Of a DNA stretch of 64,000 nucleotides, positions 27,053 through 35,411 are shown piece after piece. Every line of letters begins with the position of its first letter. Position 1 is the stretch's first letter. A program made the position numbers and the translations under genes. Origin of the DNA: Solirubrobacter sp035555675 (GTDB lineage Bacteria > Actinomycetota > Thermoleophilia > Solirubrobacterales > Solirubrobacteraceae); contig DATMGH010000067.1 of NCBI GenBank assembly GCA_035555675.1, positions 1 to 64,000 of the forward strand, written 5' to 3'. The notes below the pieces were generated by a model. The model saw nothing but the letters and a program-made list of their open reading frames with translations, made no database searches and was not told where the DNA came from.

Positions 27053-27069
27053 TTTGACTCCACCCGTCA
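27015..27069. repeat. perfect 15-bp inverted repeat around the DUF1116/DUF2877 junction
   Basis: The arms TGACGGGTGGAGTCA (27015-27029) and its exact reverse complement (27055-27069) enclose 25 nt. On the minus-strand message the loop carries the DUF2877 ATG (27052) and the DUF1116 stop lies in the distal arm. It could be a translational hairpin, an mRNA processing signal or a protein-binding site. There is no T-run, so it is not a classic terminator. Confidence 0.7.
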
Positions 27070-28454
27070 AGGGAATCCGCCAGCGCCGCGACCGCGGCCC
27101 GGAACGGCTCGACCGGCTGGTGCGCGACGCCCGCGCCGATCTGCCCCGTCCCCGCCGAGGCGTGCAGGACGCCCGTGGTGATCTGCGGCGTCACGCCCAG
27201 CTCGGCGACCAAGCGGGCGTCGATGCCGACCGGCGTCCCGACCCCGTCCCGCGTCGCCAGCGTGAACCGCGTCGAGCGCGCCGCGCAGATCTGCGCCATC
27301 AGCTCCGTCCGTGCGGCCGCGGCCGCCGCGTCGCCCCCGAAGAACGACGCGACCACCGGGGCCGCCGCCAGGGCCATGCCGCCCAGGCCCACGCACTCGA
27401 TCACCGCGGAGTCCCCGATGTCCCGGGCGGCGTCCGACGGCGCGTTGCCTTCGCGCAGCAGCGCGTCCGCGACCGGCGCGGCCTCGGCCACGAACCAGCG
27501 TCCCGGCATCCCCGCCAGCTGGATCCCGACGTCGGTCCCGTTGCGGGAGATCAGCGACACGACGCTCGAGCCCCGGCACCCCTCCGCCGACAGCGACGCG
27601 CACTTGGCCGCCGCCATCGTCAGGTTCAAGTAGAAGTGATGGTTGCCGGCGACGAAGCGCGCGGCGTCGACACCGCCCTCGGCGGCCGCCGCCGCGAACA
27701 GCTCGCGGACCAGCAGGTTCCCGGTCGCCTGGCTGCGCATGTGCAGCTCGTCGCCCATGTTGAGCCCCTGGGCGGCGAGCCCGAACACGTCGACCGGCCC
27801 GCGCCGCTCCAGCAGCCGCGCCAGCCACGGCCCGAGCACGTCGCGGAAGAACCGCAGCCGCTCCACGGACTCGTCGTCGCCGACCCCGAACCACAGCGTC
27901 CGCCCGGGCCCCTCGTTGAGCGTCGAGTACGCGCGCACGTCGCCGGTCTCGACCACCCAGACCGGCATCGACGGCGAGCAGATCCCGGTCATCGGCCCGA
28001 CGTGCCCGTGCTCGTTGCCGGACCGCAGCACGATGTCGCCGCGCGCCAGCAGCGCCGCGGCCTCCTCGCGCGTCCCCGCCCAGCCCTCGAACAGCGCCGC
28101 GGCCAGCATCGCCCGCCGCTGCGGGTCGCACACGCGGTCCCAGGTGATCGGCGGCCCGGAGTGCAGCAGCACGCCGTCGTCCGAGAGCGCCCCGATCACG
28201 GACCCGGCGGGAGCCACCGTCACCGCGCGCGGCGCGCAGCCCTCGATCCGCGCCACCGCGTCCGCGTTCGCCGCGTCCACGACCGCGCCGTGGGGCCCCC
28301 AGACGCGCTCCAGCGTCGAGAGCACCGTCGCGTCGCCGTCGCCCGGCGGCCGCCAATCCACCTGCACGACGGGCGCGCCCTGATCGCGCAGCGCGTCCGC
28401 GAACGTCTCCAACCCGAGGTTCACCGCGGACACGTGCGTCAGTACGTCGGTCAT
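27027..28454 (-). CDS. DUF1116 protein, AllG/YlbE-like oxamate carbamoyltransferase subunit
   Basis: 475 residues, the usual length for DUF1116. Conserved stretches include SGNEHGHVGPMTGICSPSMP, FGLAAQGLNMGDELHMR, NHHFYLNLTMAAAK and ISRNGTDVGIQ. It is the first gene of the minus-strand operon and has AAGGGA about 12 nt before the ATG. The neighbouring DUF2877 gene and the FdrA and carbamate kinase genes 4.6-6.9 kb away complete the known oxamate carbamoyltransferase set. The start is only 18 nt from the divergent Sll0787-like gene. Confidence 0.8.
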   Translation of the reverse strand: MTDVLTHVSAVNLGLETFADALRDQGAPVVQVDWRPPGDGDATVLSTLERVWGPHGAVVDAANADAVARIEGCAPRAVTVAPAGSVIGALSDDGVLLHSGPPITWDRVCDPQRRAMLAAALFEGWAGTREEAAALLARGDIVLRSGNEHGHVGPMTGICSPSMPVWVVETGDVRAYSTLNEGPGRTLWFGVGDDESVERLRFFRDVLGPWLARLLERRGPVDVFGLAAQGLNMGDELHMRSQATGNLLVRELFAAAAAEGGVDAARFVAGNHHFYLNLTMAAAKCASLSAEGCRGSSVVSLISRNGTDVGIQLAGMPGRWFVAEAAPVADALLREGNAPSDAARDIGDSAVIECVGLGGMALAAAPVVASFFGGDAAAAAARTELMAQICAARSTRFTLATRDGVGTPVGIDARLVAELGVTPQITTGVLHASAGTGQIGAGVAHQPVEPFRAAVAALADSLDGWSQNVASQDGN

Positions 28455-28472
28455 GCTGATTCAATCCCTTCG

Positions 28473-29423
28473 ATGGCGAAATTGGACGCGCTGGTCGCGC
28501 TCGTCACCACCGCGCCCGGACTGCTCGGCAAGCGCGAGCTCGCCCTGGTCAAGCCCTTCGGCGGCGACGGCGACGACGCCGCGGTGATCCCCCACGGGGA
28601 CGGCTTCTTGGTCATCTGCGGGGAAGCGATCTCGCCGCCGTTCCTGCGCGCCGACCCGTACGGGGCGGGCTCGGCCGCGGTGGTCACGAACGTCTCCGAC
28701 GTCCGCGCGATGGGCGCCCGGGCGCTCGGCATCGTGGACATGCTCGTGTCCCCCGACAGGGACCACGCGAACGCCGTGCTGGACGGCATCCGGTGGGCGT
28801 CGGACCGCCTCGGCGTGCCGGTCGTCGGCGGCCACCTGACGCTCGGCCACGAGCCCGCGCTCTCCGCGTCCGCGACCGGCTTCGCGAAGGCCCCGCTGCA
28901 GGCGGGCAACGCCAAGCCCGGCGACACGCTGATCGCCGCGTTCGCGATCGACGGCCGGTACATGAGCGACGACACCGACTTCTTCACCGCGCTGCACGAC
29001 CGCAGCCCGGCCCAGCTCCAGCAGGACGGGGAGGCGCTCGTGGAGGTCGCCGAGCGCCGCCTGTGCCACGCGGCGCGGGACGTCAGCATGCCCGGCATCG
29101 CCGGCTCGCTGCTGCAGATGATCGAGGGCGCGCACGCCGGCGCGACGCTCGACGTCGACGCGATCCCGCGCCCCGCCGGCGTGCCGGTCGAGCGCTGGCT
29201 GATGACGTTCCCGAGCTTCGGCTTCCTGCTCGCGGCGCCGCCCGAGCACGTCGGCGAGGCGGTCGAGACGTTCCGGCGGCGGGGCCTCGCCGCAGCCCCC
29301 TGCGGGCACTTCGACGCCACGAAGACGCTGACGCTGATCCACGACGGCGTCTCCGCCGTCGCGTGGGACCTCAACACGACGCCGCTCACCGGCTTAGTGC
29401 GATCGCCATCGGCTGGTGCATGA
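28473..29423 (+). CDS. PurM/AIR synthase-like protein, Sll0787 family
   Basis: 316 residues with the PurM/ThiL/SelD fold. The ATP-phosphate motif appears as GGDGDDAAVI near residue 31, with VSDVRAMGARALGIVDML and a C-terminal TFPSFGFLLAA typical of the family. Sll0787-type proteins occur in the Nit1C nitrogen-starvation cluster with a radical SAM enzyme and a GNAT protein, as here; the reaction is not established. It is the only gene of that set on the plus strand next to the minus-strand members and its 3' end overlaps the GNAT gene by 38 nt. No ribosome binding site is visible. Confidence 0.78.
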   Translation: MAKLDALVALVTTAPGLLGKRELALVKPFGGDGDDAAVIPHGDGFLVICGEAISPPFLRADPYGAGSAAVVTNVSDVRAMGARALGIVDMLVSPDRDHANAVLDGIRWASDRLGVPVVGGHLTLGHEPALSASATGFAKAPLQAGNAKPGDTLIAAFAIDGRYMSDDTDFFTALHDRSPAQLQQDGEALVEVAERRLCHAARDVSMPGIAGSLLQMIEGAHAGATLDVDAIPRPAGVPVERWLMTFPSFGFLLAAPPEHVGEAVETFRRRGLAAAPCGHFDATKTLTLIHDGVSAVAWDLNTTPLTGLVRSPSAGA

Positions 29424-29838
29424 CGCCGCGGTAGAGCGCCGCAGCCCCGTCGCGCGTCCAGCCGAGCCGCTCGAAGAAGCGCACGTTCGGCACCTGCACC
29501 TGGGCCACCATGCGCGTCCCGCCGAGCTCGAGGCCGGTCCGCACCGCGAACTGCACAAGCGCCGCCCCGAGACGGTGCACGCGCGCCTCCGGCAGCACGG
29601 CCAGCCGGTCGCCCTTCCAGAGCCCGTCGCCGAGCGGGTACAGCCGGACCGTCCCGACAACGGACCCGTCGACCACCGCGACCACGTGCACCGTGTCGTC
29701 CAGCGCGTCGACCTCGTCGCGGTCGGACGTCTCGAAGAGCCCCTGCAACTCGACGAACACCCGCCGCCGCACGGCGAAGTGCGCCTCGAGGTCGGAGGCG
29801 ACGACGATCTCAGCCGCTGGTGCCGACGACGAGACCAT
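29386..29838 (-). CDS. GNAT N-acetyltransferase, MSMEG_0567/Sll0786 family
   Basis: 150 residues from ATG 29838 (GTG 29847 also in frame). A complete GNAT domain: VVAVVDGSVVGTVRLYPL, the acetyl-CoA loop region AVLPEARVHRLGAALVQFAV and VPNVRFFERLGWTRDG. The adjoining radical SAM gene assigns it to the nitrogen-starvation type of the Nit1C cluster. Overlaps the end of the radical SAM gene by 29 nt. The acetyl acceptor is unknown. Confidence 0.75.
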   Translation of the reverse strand: MVSSSAPAAEIVVASDLEAHFAVRRRVFVELQGLFETSDRDEVDALDDTVHVVAVVDGSVVGTVRLYPLGDGLWKGDRLAVLPEARVHRLGAALVQFAVRTGLELGGTRMVAQVQVPNVRFFERLGWTRDGAAALYRGVMHQPMAIALSR

Positions 29839-30943
29839 CGCTCTCACGCTTGAGCACGCGCTCCCACGCGGACAGGCCCGAGCACGCCTGGCAGCGCGCG
29901 CAGCCGGCCTTCGCGTCCAGGTGGTCGAACCCGGCGTCGGTCAGCATCGCCGACACCTCGGCGTAGATCCGCGAGACGTACGCCGAGTCCGGCGGCTCCG
30001 CGTCCTCCATCAGCGTCCCCGGCACGGGCCGCAGCGGCACCACGAACGGGTAGACGCCCATCGCGATCGCGCGCCGGCAGCCCTCGACGATCAGCTCCTC
30101 GCGCTCGCCCATGCCGAGCAGCACGTAGGTCGTCACCGAGCCCTTGCCGAACACGTCGACGGCCGCTTCCCAGGTGCGGAAGTAGCCCTCGATGCCGCAC
30201 TGGGCCTTGCCGGGCGCCACGCGGGCCAGCACGTCGGGATCGAACGTCTCGGAGTGGATGCCGACGGCGTCGACGCCCGCCCGGCGCACCTCGTCGAGCA
30301 CGCGCAGGTCGTCCGGCGGCTCGAACTGCACCTGGATCGGCATCCCGGACGCCTCTTTGATCGCGGCCGCGCAGCGCGAGATGTAGATCGCGCCGCGGTC
30401 GCGCCGGTTCAGCGACCCGGTGGTCAGCGTGACGTCGACCGCGTGGTCGTGGTCGCGCGCCGCCGTGCACACCTCGGCGAGCTGGGCCGGCGTCTTGACC
30501 GGGATCGTCTGCGACCCGCGCGTGAGCTCGATGCCGCAGAACCCGCACTGCTCGTGCGTGCCCCAGTAGATGCACTTCTGCACCACGGTCGACGCGATCG
30601 AGTCCAGGTGCAGCAGCGCGATCTTCCAGTAGGGGACGCCGTCGGCGGTCTCCATGTCGTAGATCTTCGGCCGCGGCGGGAGCGTCACCGGGCAGATGAG
30701 CTCGTCGTCGCGGTACAGGGAGGCGCGCCGGCCCTCCACGCGCACCGTGTACGGCGACGCGTCCACGTAGGACGCGTGCGACGGCACGGTCAGCGGCAGC
30801 CCGCGGACCCACAGAAACAGCGCGTCCGACGGACCGGCGCCGCCGAGGCGCCCGGGCAGCGGCCCGGACGTCTCGTCGATCACCCGTACGCCGAGCGACT
30901 GCAGCTCGACGAGCAGGCGGCGGTCGTCGAGACCCTCAAGCAT
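29810..30943 (-). CDS. radical SAM protein, MSMEG_0568/Sll0785 family
   Basis: 377 residues. The cysteines expected to bind the 4Fe-4S cluster are C124, C133 and C136 (KCIYWGTHEQCGFC), a C-x8-C-x2-C spacing instead of the usual C-x3-C-x2-C. A second set, C348, C351 and C354 (CARCQAC), near the C-terminus may hold another cluster or Zn. EPPDDLRVLDEVRRAGVD and YVLLGMGE belong to the TIM-barrel core. In Nit1C clusters this gene lies next to a nitrilase, GNAT and PurM-like gene; here the nitrilase is absent and an amidohydrolase gene overlaps its start by 8 nt. Confidence 0.82.
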   Translation of the reverse strand: MLEGLDDRRLLVELQSLGVRVIDETSGPLPGRLGGAGPSDALFLWVRGLPLTVPSHASYVDASPYTVRVEGRRASLYRDDELICPVTLPPRPKIYDMETADGVPYWKIALLHLDSIASTVVQKCIYWGTHEQCGFCGIELTRGSQTIPVKTPAQLAEVCTAARDHDHAVDVTLTTGSLNRRDRGAIYISRCAAAIKEASGMPIQVQFEPPDDLRVLDEVRRAGVDAVGIHSETFDPDVLARVAPGKAQCGIEGYFRTWEAAVDVFGKGSVTTYVLLGMGEREELIVEGCRRAIAMGVYPFVVPLRPVPGTLMEDAEPPDSAYVSRIYAEVSAMLTDAGFDHLDAKAGCARCQACSGLSAWERVLKRESDGLVVGTSG

Positions 30944-31796
30944 GGGTCCCGTACACCTCTTCGTAGTTGCGCCAGAACACCCGTTCCTTGAGCTCTTGCG
31001 AGATGTCCCGGACGCCGTTGAGCTTCCAGTACTCGCTGTCGAAGTCCGACCACGGCTCGTCGGAGCCGAAGAACACGCGGTCGCCGCCGACGCCCTGCTT
31101 CTCGATCTCGGTCAGCAGCCAGCGCGCGCCGAACCCGACCGCCCACGACGTGTCGGTGTACACCTTGTACCCGTCACGCACCCACTGCAGGAACTTCGGC
31201 ACGAGCTTGATGTGACCCGACACGCCGCCGCCGAAGTGCACCAGGTAGATCTTGCACCGCTTGCCGTACTTCTCCACCAGCGGGATGAAGTTGTTGATGT
31301 CAGAGTTGCCGCCGGGCGACGTGTGGAAGTGAAACATCAGGTCGTGCTGCTCGCACACGTCGAAGATCTCGTCGGCGAGCTTGAGCGTCTCTTCGTCCCA
31401 GGACCCCGGATCTGGGTTGCCGCCCAGCAAGAACGTGGTCTTCAGCGCCACCACGCGGGACTCGCTCGCCAGCTTGAGCGCCTTGCGCGTGAGCTCGGCG
31501 TTGCGCGGCAAGAACGACACCCAGATCGCCGCCAGGATGCGGTCGTTGGAGGTCGCCGCGTCCATCACCACGTCGTTGAGGTCGAACGAGATCTCGTGGA
31601 TCGGCACGCCGTAGTTGGAGATGGCGAGCGCGCGCTCGATCTTGAAGTAGTCCATGTGACGCTTCAGGAACGCCTTGGTGTCCGCGTAGTCATAGACCGT
31701 GGGTTTGACCGGGTGCTCGAGGTCGTAGAACTTCCACGGCGGGATCTCGCCGATGTGACAGTGGGCGTCGATGATCTTCTGCGGGTGAGTGGCCAC
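30936..31796 (-). CDS. amidohydrolase (TIM-barrel, Amidohydro_2 type)
   Basis: 286 residues. The metal-binding IDAHCHIGE near the N-terminus, HFHTSPGG and LVHFGGG in the middle, and FGSDEPWSDF near the end match the ligands of metal-dependent amidohydrolases of PF04909, a family of hydrolases and decarboxylases. It starts at the GTG at 31796, one base after the stop of the 207-residue gene. Its position among nitrogen-starvation genes, where a nitrilase is expected, suggests it provides the C-N hydrolysis step of this variant cluster; that is inference. Confidence 0.82.
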   Translation of the reverse strand: MATHPQKIIDAHCHIGEIPPWKFYDLEHPVKPTVYDYADTKAFLKRHMDYFKIERALAISNYGVPIHEISFDLNDVVMDAATSNDRILAAIWVSFLPRNAELTRKALKLASESRVVALKTTFLLGGNPDPGSWDEETLKLADEIFDVCEQHDLMFHFHTSPGGNSDINNFIPLVEKYGKRCKIYLVHFGGGVSGHIKLVPKFLQWVRDGYKVYTDTSWAVGFGARWLLTEIEKQGVGGDRVFFGSDEPWSDFDSEYWKLNGVRDISQELKERVFWRNYEEVYGTHA

Positions 31797-31797
31797 G

Positions 31798-32421
31798 TCA
31801 GCGCCTCCCGAACAGGCCGCGCGCCTGCTCGACGCGCGCTTCCCATTCCTCGCGGGTGTCAAAAGTCTGTTCCGGCATCGGCGGGGCGACGTCGAGTCGC
31901 CAGGCCCCGTCGCTCGGGTCCAGCTGCACGACCTCGAGCGTGAACTTCGGCTTCCCGGCGTCCAGCGGCAGCTCGGCGGCGGCGTGCAGCGCGCGCCCGG
32001 AGGCGACGTGCATCTCCAGCCGGTGCGAGCCGAGCGGGGTGACGTCCTCGAACAGGACGACCCACTCGGCTCTCTCACGGCGGGCGCGCTCGAGCCGCTG
32101 CGCGGCCAGCGCCTTGCCCTGCTCGCGCGTCAGCTCGCGGTGGCGGTGACAGAACGCGGCGTCGTGCACCGCGCCCAGGTCCATCAGGGCGAGCATCGGC
32201 GGAGCGGAGCGCGAGACGACCTCGCGCACCACATCGCGCCGCTCGTGCCAGGCCGCGACGAGATCGTCCTCGGTGCGCACGTCGGTGAGCTCGTCGGCCA
32301 CCGCGCGCACGACACCGATGTACTGCTGGTAGAGGTCGGCGTTGACCATCACGGAGGGGTAGATGCGCGCCTCGGCGCGCCGCCAGCTCTCGATCGCAGC
32401 GTCGCGGTCCAGCACTAGCAT
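31798..32421 (-). CDS. hypothetical protein of the nitrogen-starvation cluster
   Basis: 207 residues from ATG 32421; an in-frame start at 32469 would overlap the next gene by 43 nt. I do not recognise a family. The first half is helical (MLVLDRDAAIESWRRAEARIYP, AVADELTDVRTEDDLVAAWHERRDVV), the second half looks beta-rich (VVLFEDVTPLGSHRLEMHVASG). No membrane segment or signal peptide. Tightly coupled to the Sll0783-like gene (5 nt) and the amidohydrolase gene (1 nt), so it likely acts with them. Confidence 0.6.
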   Translation of the reverse strand: MLVLDRDAAIESWRRAEARIYPSVMVNADLYQQYIGVVRAVADELTDVRTEDDLVAAWHERRDVVREVVSRSAPPMLALMDLGAVHDAAFCHRHRELTREQGKALAAQRLERARRERAEWVVLFEDVTPLGSHRLEMHVASGRALHAAAELPLDAGKPKFTLEVVQLDPSDGAWRLDVAPPMPEQTFDTREEWEARVEQARGLFGRR

Positions 32422-32426
32422 CGCGC

Positions 32427-32915
32427 TCAGACGGTCCAGGTGTTGAGCTGGAACGCCTTGTCGCGCCACGCCGTCAGCGCGGCGTCGAGGACGTCGAGCG
32501 GATGGAACGGCTTGACGCCCTCCATCAGCAGGTTCTCCGGGAAGCCGTACAGCGCGCCGGACGCGAAGCGACAGGCGTAGATCGTGCCGCCCTCGTCCAT
32601 GAACGTCTGCAGCTGGTTGTTGATCGCCATGTGCCCCGGGAAGGCCTCGTCGCCGACCTTCGGGAAGCCGCGCGTGCCGGAGGCCATCAGGACGCCGGGC
32701 CCGTACAGGACCAGGTGCGTCTTGAACCCCTTGCGCTGTACGCGCGTGGTCGTCAGCAGGTTGACGAGGCCGACCGAGCCCTCGTACGGCACGGTGTGCA
32801 TGAACGTGTAGGCGCTCTCACCTGGCTCGGCCTTCACATCAGGGAACACCTTCTCCGACGTGTCGAACAGCTCGGTGCCCTTCTCGGGCCGCTGGATGAC
32901 ATCCGACTTCGCCAC
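32427..32915 (-). CDS. nitrogen-starvation response protein, MSMEG_0572/Sll0783 family
   Basis: 162 residues from the GTG at 32915, with a strong GGAGG 5 nt upstream. EKVFPDVKAEPGESAYTFMH, GLVNLLTTTRVQRKGFKTHLV, LYGPGVLMASGTRGFPKVG and NNQLQTFMDEGGTIYACRFA are family hallmarks; the fold resembles DsrE-like proteins. In Synechocystis the Sll0783 gene is strongly induced by nitrogen starvation. It leads the minus-strand unit that runs through the GNAT gene. Confidence 0.8.
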   Translation of the reverse strand: MAKSDVIQRPEKGTELFDTSEKVFPDVKAEPGESAYTFMHTVPYEGSVGLVNLLTTTRVQRKGFKTHLVLYGPGVLMASGTRGFPKVGDEAFPGHMAINNQLQTFMDEGGTIYACRFASGALYGFPENLLMEGVKPFHPLDVLDAALTAWRDKAFQLNTWTV

Positions 32916-33047
32916 GTGTCCTCCCCTTCGATCGATCGAGTGGAAGACCGACCGTATCGGATCGTGAACGCCATGCAAACGCCCTAGAGCGAAACTGGGG
33001 GGAAAACCCCACGCCCTGTCGTGAATACCCCATATACGATAGGAAAC
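32916..33047. promoter_or_regulatory. divergent control region of the nitrogen cluster
   Basis: The 132 nt between the Sll0783-like gene and carbamate kinase. It is AT-richer than its surroundings, has a palindrome CGATCGATCG (about 32930), a small GGGG-AAAA-CCCC hairpin (32999-33010) and TACGAT at 33035-33040, ending 7 nt before the carbamate kinase GTG. Probably both units are controlled here, possibly by the XRE-cupin regulator 5.5 kb away. Confidence 0.45.
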
Positions 33048-33992
33048 GTGAACCGCAACCGGATCGTCGTGGCGGTCGGCGGCAACGCGCTCATCAAGGC
33101 CGGGGAGACAGGTACCTGGGCCGAGCAGCTCGAGCATGCGCGCGAGATCGCCGAAGCCGTATTGGCACTGCGCGCCCAGGGTCACGAGGTCGTGCTCACG
33201 CACGGCAACGGGCCCCAGGTCGGCGCGCTGCTGCTGCAGAACGCGGCGGGCGAGCGCGAGGCCGCGCCCCTGCCGCTGGACGCGCTGATCGCCCAGACCC
33301 AGGGCCAGGTCGGCTACCTGCTCGAGAGCGCGTTCGCGGCGGTCGACGCGTCCGTGCCGGTCGCGTCGCTGCTGACGCGCGTGCTGGTCGACCCCGCCGA
33401 CCCGGCCTTCGCGGACCCGACCAAGCCGGTCGGGCCGTTCTACGACGAAGCCGAAGCGCGCCGCCGCGCGGCGGCGTTCGGCTGGGACGTCGCGCCGGAC
33501 GCCGGCCGCGGCTGGCGCCGCGTCGTCCCCAGCCCGCGCCCGCTGAAGGTGTTCGGCACCGAGCACGTGGTCGGGCTGCTGGAGCGCGACTCGATCGTGG
33601 TCTGCTGCGGTGGCGGCGGGATCCCGGTGACGGCCGAGGCCGGCGAGGTCGCCGGCGTTGCGGGCGTGATCGACAAGGACCGCTGCTCGGAGCGCCTGGC
33701 GTTCGAGATCGGCGCCGACGTGCTCGTCCTGCTGACCGGCGTGCCGCGCGTGGCGCTGGACTTCGGCACGCGCTGGGAGCGCCAGCTGTCGCTGCTGACG
33801 CTGGCCGACGTCGAGCGCGGCCTCTACGACGGCGACTTCCCCGCGGGCAGCATGGGGCCGAAGATGGAGTCCGCCGCCCGCTTCGTCGAGGAGAGCGGCG
33901 GCCGCGCGCTGATCACCAGCGCGGACCGGCTCGCGCTCGCGGTCGCCGGCACCGACGGCACCTGGGTCGTCCCCGAGCGAGTCGCCGCATGA
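33048..33992 (+). CDS. arcC: carbamate kinase
   Basis: Makes ATP from carbamoyl phosphate and ADP. 314 residues of the amino acid kinase fold: VAVGGNAL at the start, THGNGPQVG, CCGGGGIPV, DKDRCSERLA and the SMGPKMESAARF ending, all typical. The GTG at 33048 is preferred (AGGA just upstream, TACGAT -10 box); a GTG at 33021 lacks a binding site. Its partner FdrA starts in a 4-nt overlap. With FdrA, DUF1116 and DUF2877 proteins it would convert carbamoyl groups to ATP, CO2 and ammonia. Confidence 0.93.
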   Translation: MNRNRIVVAVGGNALIKAGETGTWAEQLEHAREIAEAVLALRAQGHEVVLTHGNGPQVGALLLQNAAGEREAAPLPLDALIAQTQGQVGYLLESAFAAVDASVPVASLLTRVLVDPADPAFADPTKPVGPFYDEAEARRRAAAFGWDVAPDAGRGWRRVVPSPRPLKVFGTEHVVGLLERDSIVVCCGGGGIPVTAEAGEVAGVAGVIDKDRCSERLAFEIGADVLVLLTGVPRVALDFGTRWERQLSLLTLADVERGLYDGDFPAGSMGPKMESAARFVEESGGRALITSADRLALAVAGTDGTWVVPERVAA

Positions 33993-35356
33993 GTTGGGCG
34001 ATCCGGGTCGTCCGCGACCGCTACGTCGACAGCGTGCGGCTGATGCGCGTGGCCAAGGAGCTGCGCGAGCACGGGCGCGCGGAGGTCGCGATGGGCACGC
34101 CCGCGAACCTCGAGGCGCTGGCCGCACTCGGCGTCACCGTCGACGCCGGCCCGACCGACATCGTCATTGCGGTCGAAGGTCCCGAGGGGGCGCTGGACGC
34201 CGCGGAGCGCGAGCTGGCGGCGCCCGCGGCGTCCGGCGACCTCCCGGCCGCCGCCGCGCCGCCGCGCACGCTGCTGGCCGCCACCGACGCGAACATCGCG
34301 CTGATCTCGCTCCCGGGCGAGTACGCGACGCTCGAAGCGCACCGCGCGCTCACGCGCGGGATGCACGTCTTCCTGTTCTCCGACCACGTCTCGATCGCCG
34401 ACGAGCTGGCGCTCAAGCGCCGGGGCGCGGAGCTCGGCCGGCTGGTGATGGGCCCGGGCTGCGGCACCGCGATGCTCGGCGGCGTCGGGCTCGGGTTCGC
34501 CAACGTCGTGCGCTCCGGCTCGGTCGGCGTGGTCGCGGCCGCCGGCACCGGCGCCCAGGAGGTCGCGTGCCTGCTCGACGGCGCGGGCGTCGGCGTGTCG
34601 CAGATCATCGGCGTCGGCGGGCGTGACCTGTCCAACGAGATCGGCGGGATCATGTTCGCGCAGGGCATGCGGATGCTGGCCGCCGACGACGAGACGGACA
34701 CGCTGCTGTTGGTCTCCAAGCCGCCGGACCGCGAAGCGGTCGAGCAGCTGGCGAACGTGGACGTGGGCGGCAAGCGCGTGGTGGCCGCGTTCGTCGGCTG
34801 GGACGGGGGAGAAGGCCCGTTCGAGATCCACCCGACGCTCGACGCGGGCGCGTTCGCCGCGGCCAACGCCCCGGCGCCGGACGAGGACGTCGACGTCCCG
34901 CGCACCGGCGGGCGCCTGCTCGGCCTCTACTCCGGCGGCTCGCTGGCGCACGAGGCGGTCACGATCCTCGAGCCGCGGCTGGGCGGGATCGGCGGCAACG
35001 CCGGGCACGGCGGCGGCCCGCACGAGATCTTCGACCTCGGCGAGGAGGAGTACACGCAGGGGCGCCCGCACCCGATGGTCGACCTCGAGGTCCGGCTGGA
35101 CATGCTGCGCGCCGCCGACGCCGGCTGCGTGCTGCTCGACGTCGTGATCGGGCACGGCTCGCACCCCGACCCGGCGAGCCTGCTGGCGCCGGTGATCGCC
35201 GACCTGCAGATGCCGGTGATCGCGCACGTGTGCGGCACCGTCGCCGACCCGCAGGACGCGCCGCGCCAGGAGCGCACGCTGCGCGAGGCCGGCGCGATCG
35301 TCGCGCCCACCAACGCCGCCGCCGCGCGGCTGGCCGCCAAGGTCGTGGCGGCATGA
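33989..35356 (+). CDS. fdrA: FdrA-type acyl-CoA synthetase-like carbamoyltransferase subunit
   Basis: 455 residues related to succinyl-CoA synthetase alpha. The N-terminal part YVDSVRLMRVAKEL is followed by a CoA-binding-like domain (VMGPGCGTAMLGGVGLGFAN, VGVVAAAGTGAQEVACLL) and the VGGRDLSNEIGG segment specific to FdrA; the C-terminal domain ends with GSHPDPASLLAPVI. The E. coli homologue (AllF) works with AllG and AllH as oxamate carbamoyltransferase. Here the other two subunits are encoded 5.5 kb upstream on the opposite strand. Confidence 0.88.
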   Translation: MSWAIRVVRDRYVDSVRLMRVAKELREHGRAEVAMGTPANLEALAALGVTVDAGPTDIVIAVEGPEGALDAAERELAAPAASGDLPAAAAPPRTLLAATDANIALISLPGEYATLEAHRALTRGMHVFLFSDHVSIADELALKRRGAELGRLVMGPGCGTAMLGGVGLGFANVVRSGSVGVVAAAGTGAQEVACLLDGAGVGVSQIIGVGGRDLSNEIGGIMFAQGMRMLAADDETDTLLLVSKPPDREAVEQLANVDVGGKRVVAAFVGWDGGEGPFEIHPTLDAGAFAAANAPAPDEDVDVPRTGGRLLGLYSGGSLAHEAVTILEPRLGGIGGNAGHGGGPHEIFDLGEEEYTQGRPHPMVDLEVRLDMLRAADAGCVLLDVVIGHGSHPDPASLLAPVIADLQMPVIAHVCGTVADPQDAPRQERTLREAGAIVAPTNAAAARLAAKVVAA

Positions 35357-35411
35357 CTCGCGCTGCGCGCCCGCGGCTCGCTCCCGCGCGCCCGTCACGA
35401 GGAGGCGCCAC

